This document shows positions 57,067-64,000 of a stretch of 64,000 bases of DNA, piece by piece (positions within the stretch are counted from its first letter, which is position 1; every line of letters begins with the position of its first letter). The notes beneath the pieces were generated by a model, which saw nothing but the letters and a program-made list of their open reading frames with translations, did not search any database and had not been told where the DNA came from. Source of the DNA: JABWCQ01 sp964587105 (GTDB lineage: Bacteria > Electryoneota > RPQS01); the NCBI GenBank assembly GCA_964587105.1, contig CAZPKG010000008.1, positions 62,001-126,000 on the forward strand. Direction: 5' to 3'. The translations under genes and the position numbers were made by a program.

Positions 57067-60000
57067 TCAACGCAGCAAAACTACTCTGCGGGTTTGCACA
57101 AATTCGCCTGTGCTGAGCTGCAGCAAATACGTCCCCGACGGCAGACTTCGCCCCGCGTCGTCTTTCGCCTGCCAACTTATCTCGTGCCATCCCGCGCTAA
57201 GTTCGGCGTTGAGCAGCGTGCTGACCTTTCGGCCCAGCAGATCGTAAGCCGTGAGGCGCACATATCCCGAAGTCGGCAGTGCGAAACGGATCTGCGTCAT
57301 CGCATTGAATGGATTGGGATAGTTCTGCGAAAGAAGAAAGTCGCTCGGCATTTCATCTCTACTTGCGACTCTATCAACACCAAATCCACCCGGATCAATT
57401 GGAGCCACGCTCGTTGCGCGAATCGCGAAGACAGAATTTGATGTGTCTCCAATTGTCGCAAAGTTCACGGCTGTCACTCGCATTCGAGCATTTTCGGTCA
57501 GCGCTCCTGCACTCACCCAGCGGTACCAGCCGCTATTCGCCGCGCTCGAACTTATCGTTTCCCACGCCCCGCTGGGATAGTTCCTATTCAGTGAGATTGC
57601 AACATTGCCGCTCATGTTTGCCGAAGTCCAGCGAATCGTATCCGCCCGGCCAACCACCCAAATTTCACCGCCGTTCGGTTTTGTCACCGTGATACTGCGC
57701 CGCGCAATCGTGAAATTGGTGTTCGACTCATCTGTCACATTCGTGTGAACCGTTCCGGTGATCCGTATCCTTGCGGCCGTTGTAACGGGTTCGCTGACAA
57801 AACATCTGTGCGTGCCGTCATTCGCTGTACCCGCAACAACTGTCTCCCAACTTCCCGTAGGATAATCGCGATTAAGCTCAATTGTAACGGGTTCCGCTCC
57901 CATGCTTGTCGTTGACCACAGGATGCTGGCGGAATCGCCCGCCGCCCAAACGACGTTACTGTTTGGCACGGACACCGTTATGCTGCGTTGCGCAATCGTG
58001 AAATTCGTGTTTGACGTGTCTTTCACGGCGGTGTGCGTTACTCCACTGATCCGAATCCGCGCCGTTCCGCTTGTTGGACTCGAAGCCAACCAACGATATG
58101 AACCGCTGTTCGCGATATTCGACGCAATTGTTGTCCAAGTCGCGGAGGGATACGTTCTGTTTATTTCGATCGTGACATTCTCAGACATGTTCTGTGACGT
58201 CCAAGTGATGTCATTGCTATCTCCGACAGCCCACGTCACCGCCGTGTTGGGCGACGTCACCGTGAGCGAACGCCGTGCCACCGTAAAATTCGCATCCGAC
58301 GTGTCGCTCACGCTTGGATGATTGATCGCCACGACGCGAAGCCTTGCTGTTGACGTGATTCCCGATGGCATATTGCGAACATATGAGCCCGTGTTCGGCG
58401 CGCTCGGAACAATGGTCACCCAACTTGTCGAGGGATAAGTCCGGTTCAGATCGATGCGCACGTTCTCGCTGAGATTCGTCGAAGACCATTGAATCGTATC
58501 GGGATCACCTTCATAAACCGTTTCGCCGCCGTTTGGAGCAAGCAGCGTCAGTGTCGCGGTCGCAATCGTGAAATCACTTTCAGATGTATCGCTGACCGAC
58601 GCAAAATTCACGGCACTCACTCGCACCCGCGCGCTTGTTGTTTGCGCTCCCGCAACATTCCAAATGAAAGAACCGCTGTTAGAAGCGCTGCTTGACAAAA
58701 TATCCCAACTGCCATCGGGATAGCTACGATTCAGTTCCACTCGCACGTTCCCGGACATGTTGGTCGAAGTCCAGCGAATTGTGTCCGGGCCGCCCGTGAT
58801 CATCGTGATATTTGTGTTAGGTCTCGTGACCGTAATTGACCTTTGCCCAATCGTAAAATTCACATTCGACACATCCGTGACGCTCGTGTGCTCTGTCCCT
58901 GTAATGCGGATTCGCGCGGCCGTAGTGATTGGGCCGGCAACAGTCCAAGTGTGGGTCCCATCATTGGGCGTTGAAGCGACAATGGTCTCCCACGATCCCG
59001 CCGGGTAGTTGCGATTGAGTTCAATCTGCACAGGCTCGGTCAGCAGCGGCGCTGACCATGTGATGTTTGAAGCGTCGCCAATTACAAGCGTCGTCGCCGT
59101 ATTGGGCGCGCTAACCGTTATCGACCTCTGCGAGATAGAGAAGTTCGTGTTGGATGTGTCGCGTACTGAAGTGTGAGTTGTGCCGCTCACGCGCACTCGC
59201 GTCGACGCCCCGGTCGGCGCGCTGACAAGACATCGGTAGGAGCCGCTATTGGCAATATTCGTCGCAATCGCCGTCCATGTTGCCGATGGATAGGTGCGGT
59301 TAATTTCAATCGTCACATTCTCGTTCAGATATTGCGACGTCCATGTCACATCCGCACTGTCTCCCACAATCCAAGTTATCGCGGTGTTAGGCGACGTCAC
59401 CGTGACACTGCGTTTAGCGACCGTGAAGTTGGCGTCCGAAGTGTCTGCAACACTCGGGTGATTTACTGCGACAATTCTTAGACGCGCGCTCGTCGTCACT
59501 CCTGACGGCATGTTTCTCACATACGAGCCAGTGTTGGGCGCGCTCGTCACAATCGTCACCCAGCTACCTGCCGGATAACTCCGATTGAGATCAATTCGGA
59601 TGTTCTCGCTCAGATTTGTCGAACTCCAGCGAATCGTATCGGGATCGCCTTCCAGCTTCGTTTCGCCGCCATTAGGAGCGAGTAGCGTTAGCGACGCCGT
59701 TGTGATCGTGAAGTCCGCGTCAGACGTGTCGGCAATACTTGCGAAATTCACTGCCCCAATGCGCACACGCGCATTCGTTGTAGTTTGACCTGCGACATTC
59801 CAAAGATACGACCCGCTATTGGCGACGCTGCTTGCCAGCGTTTCCCAGTTGCCGTTCGGGTAGCTGCGGTTTAGCTCCACTCGCACATTCCCCGACATGT
59901 TGGCGGATGTCCACCGAATCGTGTCCGGCCCGCCCGTGATGTAGGTGAGATTCGAGTTAGGCCGTGTGACCGTTATCGAGCGCCGCGCAATTGCAAAGTT

Positions 60001-62208
60001 CACGTTTGAAACATCCGTTACATTCGTGTGGGATGTTCCGGTGATCCTCACGCGCGCCGCCGAAGTTAGAGGTTCTGTAACAGGCCACGGGTGAGAGCCA
60101 TCGTTGGCAGTAGAAGCGACGATCGTCTCCCATGCACCCGCAGGATAGTTTCGATTCAGTTCAATCAAAACCGGTTCACCGCCCATATTCGAGGATGACC
60201 ATTGTATCGTCGCCGTATCTCCCGCAACTAAGGTGACGGCCGTGTTAGGAGAGGAAACCGTAAGCGAGCGCGATCCAATCGTGAAGTTCGTGTTGGATGT
60301 ATCCCGAACGGATGTATGAGTCACTCCACTCACGCGAATACGCGCCGTACCACCCGTTGGACTGGACACCAACCATCGGTACGATCCGGAGTTCGCAGCG
60401 CTCGAGGCGAGCATCGTCCAAGTCGCCGAAGGATATGTCCGGTTGATTTCAATCGAAACGTTCTCAGTGAGATTTTGCGATGTCCAAGTAATATCCGCAC
60501 TGTCACCAACAAGCCAAGTGACCGCGCTGTTGGGTGCAGTCACCGAAATTGAGCGCGCCGCAATTGTGAAATTGGCATCCGAGCTGTCTCTTGCCGACGG
60601 CGCGCTGATACTGCGAACTCGGACCCTCGCCGCACTTGACGCTCCGCCTGAAACAACCCAACGATACCAACCGGTGTTGCTCACGCTTGAAGCAACCGTG
60701 GTCCATGCTCCGTTGGGATAATTGAGATTTACGTCTATGGCAACATTGCCGGAGAATCCGGAGGCTGTCCAACGAACGGTGTCAGGGTCACCGATAAACA
60801 ACGTCTCACCGCCGTTCGGTGCAGTCACGACAAGTGATGCAGGCTGCGATCCGTACAAATCCGCCGTCATCGTTGAGCCAGAGTTGCTGATATTTTGCAC
60901 GGCAATTCCGGTAACCTGATCCGCGTAGTTCTTGCTGTGAGGATTGCTGCTCGCGTTGTAATTGCGATTATTTGCAGATCCGGGATAGGGATCGCCTGTG
61001 TTGCCCTGATTAGCCGACTGCTCAATCTGCCACAATGCATCGGCTTGTTCCAGCGCGACTTGATAGTGGCCGTTGCCCGTTCGTCCCGGATACCATTGAT
61101 TGTTGTTTCCGCTTACCGCATCGTCAACGTGATAGATCAGCAGTCCGTTTCCAGGAAGCGACGCATCGTATCCAAGCTGCTGCCTGTTTTCGACTAACAC
61201 ATATTCCGAACCTCCGCCGGATGGCGCAAGCTTATAGATTGTCGCGTTGTTCTCAACATTCGGGATCGATGCACTTAATTGACTCGACGTCACGATTGTC
61301 GGAGTCACAACACCCATTCGGATTCTGCACCAAGCATCGGGATGAGCAGGAGACGAGCCGAGTGATCCGTTCCATGATCCCCCCGCCATCAAACTCCATC
61401 GGCCAAGTCCATACGAGTCGTTTCCGGTATCATAGAGGTCAGGCAGACCGAATGCCGCATGTCCCAATTCATGGGCGTAAACTCCGACCGTCATATCACC
61501 GGGGTTGGCCCACAATTCAGGTTCCATTGAATAAACATAAGCAAAGACGCCGTCCACAGCGCGAGGCGAGCTGGTTTGCCATTTGTGCGACCAAATGTGA
61601 TTTGAATTTCCGCTGTATTCCGCGCCGGTGCCTGCGTGGACAATGAACAATGCATCGACATAACCGTCGCCGTCGTTATCGTAATTTGCAAAATTGACAA
61701 CGCCGTCCACTAACGCGATCGCATCTTCGGTCAGCTTCTGCGTGTTGCGCGGATAGGCACCGAAACCGTTTTGCGCGTTGACATAGTAAGCATAGGTCTG
61801 TGGCGCGCGACGCCAACCGAGTACGCTTGGCAGATTGACGGTCACAATGGTCAGGTTACCGTATGTGACTTGCGAAATGAAATGCGGCAGTGTTCCTTGT
61901 GCGTTGCCGAAAAGTAGCTGGTCGTAAGATGAAGCGCCGGTCCGCGACGTGTTGTCGCTGAAATCCACCAGAATTGCCAGCGCATTGAAATTCTCATCAA
62001 GATGCCCTCGCCCCTGAAGCTGATCCATGAACGGAATTCGTGTTGGAGTGTTGATTCCACGAAGCGCGAGATCGGGATTCTGAACCGACGACTGCGGATC
62101 AACTACTGACCCGTTTGCGATTTCTTCCGAAAGATCAGGGTGTGGAGGCATTGCATAGGCGCCAAGCGAGCATAAGACCACCAATGCGAATAACTGTCGT
62201 AAATTCAT
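57067..62208 (-). CDS. M6-family metalloprotease with 12 tandem beta domains
   Basis: A 1713-residue exported protein starting at ATG 62208 (MNLRQLFALVVLCSLGAYA, signal peptide). The M6 (immune inhibitor A-like) protease domain spans about residues 60-440, with the zinc motif HELGHAAFGLPDLYD. Twelve repeats of about 95 residues follow (about 457-1600). Each has a core of the form P-N-x..G-D-x-x-x-I-x-W-x-S..L-N-R-x-Y-P-x-x-x-W..F-x-I, resembling the Kre9/KNH-type or Ig-like domains seen in secreted proteins. The last 113 residues are the sorting-like domain (SQNYPNPFNAMTQIRF, AYDLLGRKVSTLL, VVLLR). The repeats form a long stalk that could hold the protease away from the cell. Confidence 0.9.
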   Translation of the reverse strand: MNLRQLFALVVLCSLGAYAMPPHPDLSEEIANGSVVDPQSSVQNPDLALRGINTPTRIPFMDQLQGRGHLDENFNALAILVDFSDNTSRTGASSYDQLLFGNAQGTLPHFISQVTYGNLTIVTVNLPSVLGWRRAPQTYAYYVNAQNGFGAYPRNTQKLTEDAIALVDGVVNFANYDNDGDGYVDALFIVHAGTGAEYSGNSNHIWSHKWQTSSPRAVDGVFAYVYSMEPELWANPGDMTVGVYAHELGHAAFGLPDLYDTGNDSYGLGRWSLMAGGSWNGSLGSSPAHPDAWCRIRMGVVTPTIVTSSQLSASIPNVENNATIYKLAPSGGGSEYVLVENRQQLGYDASLPGNGLLIYHVDDAVSGNNNQWYPGRTGNGHYQVALEQADALWQIEQSANQGNTGDPYPGSANNRNYNASSNPHSKNYADQVTGIAVQNISNSGSTMTADLYGSQPASLVVTAPNGGETLFIGDPDTVRWTASGFSGNVAIDVNLNYPNGAWTTVASSVSNTGWYRWVVSGGASSAARVRVRSISAPSARDSSDANFTIAARSISVTAPNSAVTWLVGDSADITWTSQNLTENVSIEINRTYPSATWTMLASSAANSGSYRWLVSSPTGGTARIRVSGVTHTSVRDTSNTNFTIGSRSLTVSSPNTAVTLVAGDTATIQWSSSNMGGEPVLIELNRNYPAGAWETIVASTANDGSHPWPVTEPLTSAARVRITGTSHTNVTDVSNVNFAIARRSITVTRPNSNLTYITGGPDTIRWTSANMSGNVRVELNRSYPNGNWETLASSVANSGSYLWNVAGQTTTNARVRIGAVNFASIADTSDADFTITTASLTLLAPNGGETKLEGDPDTIRWSSTNLSENIRIDLNRSYPAGSWVTIVTSAPNTGSYVRNMPSGVTTSARLRIVAVNHPSVADTSDANFTVAKRSVTVTSPNTAITWIVGDSADVTWTSQYLNENVTIEINRTYPSATWTAIATNIANSGSYRCLVSAPTGASTRVRVSGTTHTSVRDTSNTNFSISQRSITVSAPNTATTLVIGDASNITWSAPLLTEPVQIELNRNYPAGSWETIVASTPNDGTHTWTVAGPITTAARIRITGTEHTSVTDVSNVNFTIGQRSITVTRPNTNITMITGGPDTIRWTSTNMSGNVRVELNRSYPDGSWDILSSSASNSGSFIWNVAGAQTTSARVRVSAVNFASVSDTSESDFTIATATLTLLAPNGGETVYEGDPDTIQWSSTNLSENVRIDLNRTYPSTSWVTIVPSAPNTGSYVRNMPSGITSTARLRVVAINHPSVSDTSDANFTVARRSLTVTSPNTAVTWAVGDSNDITWTSQNMSENVTIEINRTYPSATWTTIASNIANSGSYRWLASSPTSGTARIRISGVTHTAVKDTSNTNFTIAQRSITVSVPNSNVVWAAGDSASILWSTTSMGAEPVTIELNRDYPTGSWETVVAGTANDGTHRCFVSEPVTTAARIRITGTVHTNVTDESNTNFTIARRSITVTKPNGGEIWVVGRADTIRWTSANMSGNVAISLNRNYPSGAWETISSSAANSGWYRWVSAGALTENARMRVTAVNFATIGDTSNSVFAIRATSVAPIDPGGFGVDRVASRDEMPSDFLLSQNYPNPFNAMTQIRFALPTSGYVRLTAYDLLGRKVSTLLNAELSAGWHEISWQAKDDAGRSLPSGTYLLQLSTGEFVQTRRVVLLR
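57409..60838 (-). repeat. Twelve coding repeats of about 286 bp in period-4 order
   Basis: Counting from the N-terminal side, repeats 1, 5, 9 share PNGGET and D-P-D-T-(V/I)-(R/Q)-W. Repeats 2, 6, 10 share EINRTYPSATW. Repeats 3, 7, 11 share I-E-L-N-R-(N/D)-Y-P-(A/T)-G. Repeats 4, 8 share TGGPDTIRWTS with ELNRSYP, and repeat 12 is a diverged relative. The order ABCD occurs three times, a supercycle of about 1145 bp. Confidence 0.85.
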
Positions 62209-62645
62209 CTCTAACTCCGGAAGCATATATGACAAGCAATTTCATCCAAGCGAAGTCATGTATGGCAGCAACTGTGCCACCCAGAGCAATTCACTATCTC
62301 ATTGTAAAGTTGCATGATACATGTCTGCAGCCTGCGATTCTTCGCAATTCATAAATTGACATTGTGTGATATGCACCATAACACAACTTAATTGCTATCT
62401 AAAAGAACAATTACCACCACACTTGATCCACTCAAGTTGACTTATCAACAATGTATGTCCAACAAAATTGCCAACGCATGTAACTCCCTCTGGAGGCAAA
62501 GTACGTTATCGATCTCTAAATGTACCGCTTGACGCTTTGATTTCTTTGTTTCTTGACCCACGAATTGCTCGTAACTCACAGTTTCACACGATTTAGCCGT
62601 TGGGCGTGGCGACCCCGGAAATGATTTCCAATATTGCCTCTTCCG
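62209..62645. other. AT-rich intergenic region
   Basis: No gene is supported. It contains an inverted repeat TTGTGT-N13-ACACAA (62362-62386) between the two divergent secreted-protein genes. Confidence 0.4.
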
Positions 62646-62674
62646 TTGACATGAACTAAACTACATTGTATATT
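62646..62674 (+). promoter_or_regulatory. Consensus promoter of the cohesin-like gene
   Basis: TTGACA (62646-62651), 17-base spacer, TATATT (62669-62674); leader about 70 bases. Confidence 0.65.
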
Positions 62675-62749
62675 AATCAAGTAATACTTGAACTTATTAG
62701 ATATTTTGGTCACTAATGATGACCCGACGCTACTTTTCTGGGGAACCGA

Positions 62750-63604
62750 ATGTCGCTCAAGAATTTCTGTTGTTGTTATTGTTGTCGTAGTTCGAATAGC
62801 CTCGTTAAACTGTCAATTCCCCGTTTTCTGCGCATAAACTACTGTGTATGCGTAGTTTTTATTTTGGCAAGTGCGAGACTTTTTGCACAGTCCAATCCGC
62901 TCGATGACACTGCCGCTTTCATTCACTTGGCACCGAACCCCGTGCATGGTTTTGCCTGTGACGAGTTTACCGTCAATGTTCAGATGACGGCAACCAATGC
63001 CCGTGTAATCGACCTAAGATTTGTGTTCAGCTCCGCCGATTTCGCGTTAACCGGAGTCACGGAAGGTGGCCACGCGTCGCTAAACCTCATGCCCCATTTG
63101 GTCGAGAATGATACTCTGTCGTTGGATGGCTTCTTTCATCCCAACTTCACGGGAACAACTGTAATAGCAACCTTGCATTTCATGGCCAATAATCTCGTCG
63201 GCGATCAACTCACGATGGTTGGTTTCATTGATGGTCAAGGCTTCAGCGGCACAGGCGAAGCGCCCGATCCAATGATCATCCTCGGCGATACCACCAATGT
63301 AGTCCTTGAAGGCACACTCCCGTTACCGCCCGATTCACTGATCATCATCCCCATCCTCGCCGATTCCGTCTGCCTGCGCTGGCACGCCGTCCACTATGAC
63401 ACGGATGGTGATACCGTCATCAACCCTCAGTACTTAGTCGAATTTGAAGACGTCTTAAACAATCAGGGCGTTTATAATCCGATCGGTACAACCTTCGACA
63501 CATTCTTCTACCACGATTTCATCATCTACGAATTTGACCCCGGTGACACCGGAACGGTCAACGTTGGAACATACAGAATTCGCGCAACCAAATGTCCTGA
63601 ATAA
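62750..63604 (+). CDS. Exported protein with cohesin-like domain
   Basis: A 284-residue protein starting at ATG 62750. The first 48 residues hold a Cys-rich patch (CCCYCC), then a hydrophobic segment ending LASARLFAQ, which is probably the signal. Residues about 55-190 form a cohesin-like beta-sandwich (CDEFTVNVQMTATNARVIDL, then TTVIATLHFMANNLVGDQL). A smaller beta domain follows. No dockerin was found in the window. The Cys-rich head before the signal is odd, and an internal start cannot be excluded. The next secreted-protein gene starts 47 bases later. Confidence 0.72.
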   Translation: MSLKNFCCCYCCRSSNSLVKLSIPRFLRINYCVCVVFILASARLFAQSNPLDDTAAFIHLAPNPVHGFACDEFTVNVQMTATNARVIDLRFVFSSADFALTGVTEGGHASLNLMPHLVENDTLSLDGFFHPNFTGTTVIATLHFMANNLVGDQLTMVGFIDGQGFSGTGEAPDPMIILGDTTNVVLEGTLPLPPDSLIIIPILADSVCLRWHAVHYDTDGDTVINPQYLVEFEDVLNNQGVYNPIGTTFDTFFYHDFIIYEFDPGDTGTVNVGTYRIRATKCPE

Positions 63605-63650
63605 TACGTAGGGATACGTTTAGTAAAGTAACCAAACCATGGGAGTTACC

Positions 63651-64000
63651 ATGAGCAAGATTGGGAAGTTAGTATTAATTCTGCTGGCGATTTTTGCAAT
63701 TGGCAGCAGAGGGTGGGCGGCGCCCTCTTTCCCGGCCACTGCCGGACTTGAAGACGCCTCGCGTGCGTCGTCAGGATTTTCCTCGGTACAACCTGACTTA
63801 CGTGGGAGCCAAGGACCTCTTGATTTCACCGATATTTATGTCCCGGCAGACTACGGTACCATTCAGGCGGCCATCAACGCAGCAGCACCCGGTGACATTA
63901 TCCACGTTGCCGCCGGGACGTATGTTGAGAACCTTGTTGTAAATAAGTCGCTCACCATTGATGGCGCAGGTGAGTTGCTTACCACAGTTTACCCTGCAGT
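63651..64000 (+). CDS. Exported right-handed beta-helix protein, N-terminal part
   Basis: The frame starts at ATG 63651 with GGGAG five bases upstream and is still open at the window edge after 116 codons. A signal peptide (MSKIGKLVLILLAIFAIGSR) is followed by a short linker. Then comes VPADYGTIQAAINAAAPGDI, VAAGTYVENLVVNKSLTIDG, the usual first turns of a pectate-lyase/NosD-like beta-helix. The enzymatic or adhesive role cannot be judged from this part. Confidence 0.85.
   Translation, partial: MSKIGKLVLILLAIFAIGSRGWAAPSFPATAGLEDASRASSGFSSVQPDLRGSQGPLDFTDIYVPADYGTIQAAINAAAPGDIIHVAAGTYVENLVVNKSLTIDGAGELLTTVYPA

Noticed and set aside
57409..60838. Possible CRISPR array or non-coding satellite repeat
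   Set aside because: The period is about 286 bp, the repeats are continuous coding sequence in one frame, and there are no spacers.
62440..62456. FNR-like sequence GTTGA-CTTA-TCAAC
   Set aside because: The half-site spacing (TTGA-N4-TCAA) is two bases shorter than a true TTGAT-N4-ATCAA site.

Overview
This 64 kb window is a bacterial chromosome segment with moderate GC. The organism is probably an anaerobic or microaerobic member of the wider FCB superphylum (candidate-phylum style, outside Bacteroidota proper). Two things point there. Five large secreted proteins end in the same 'YPNPFN...GRxV...SGxYxxxL' C-terminal sorting-like domain. The recognisable promoters are ordinary TTGnnn-N17-TAnnnT elements, not the Bacteroidota -33/-7 type. 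No phylum can be fixed from the sequence alone.

Region 1 (286-19887, all minus strand) is a tightly packed 19-gene ferredoxin/energy operon. In transcription order it holds a four-subunit 2-oxoacid:ferredoxin oxidoreductase (korD-A-B-C), an NfnA/NfnB-type bifurcating transhydrogenase, a complex I lacking NuoE, NuoF and NuoG (nuoA-B-CD-H-I-J-K-L-M-N), a dicluster ferredoxin, a one-chain pyruvate:ferredoxin oxidoreductase and a dihydroorotate-dehydrogenase-like flavoprotein. Most junctions overlap. A perfect TGTGA-N6-TCACA (CRP/FNR-family) site lies 40 bp upstream of the first gene. The logic appears to be 2-oxoacid oxidation to reduced ferredoxin, then to proton/sodium pumping and NAD(P)H balancing.

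Region 2 (20258-23934) holds a candidate small RNA and a plus-strand pair: an 11-haem lipoprotein cytochrome and a two-domain rhodanese lipoprotein. The cytochrome frame is interrupted by one in-frame TGA, followed by a short hairpin that fits a bacterial SECIS outline. Two plus-strand promoters sharing an identical 22-bp sequence flank the pair.

Region 3 (23935-30795, minus) is an envelope operon: a small membrane protein, a secreted unknown, an OmpA/DUF4398-like protein and an S49 peptidase with a barrel-like N-terminal extension. A secreted LVIVD-type protein precedes it. Region 4 (30948-39004) carries a DMT exporter with a metal ABC transporter lacking a binding protein, a K+-type membrane pyrophosphatase, and a secreted Asp-box protein coupled to an FtsEX-like ABC pair. 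A tRNA-Lys(CTT) follows.

Region 5 (39384-44597) has two DUF3857/transglutaminase-like proteins (the second lacking the catalytic Cys) and an MFS/POT-like transporter. Region 6 (44674-64000) has a giant multidomain secreted protein, P5C dehydrogenase, a DUF47-Pit phosphate module, further secreted proteins, a PAS protein, a 1713-residue M6 metalloprotease with 12 tandem domains in a period-4 order, a cohesin-like protein and the start of a beta-helix protein. No insertion sequence, prophage or CRISPR array was seen.
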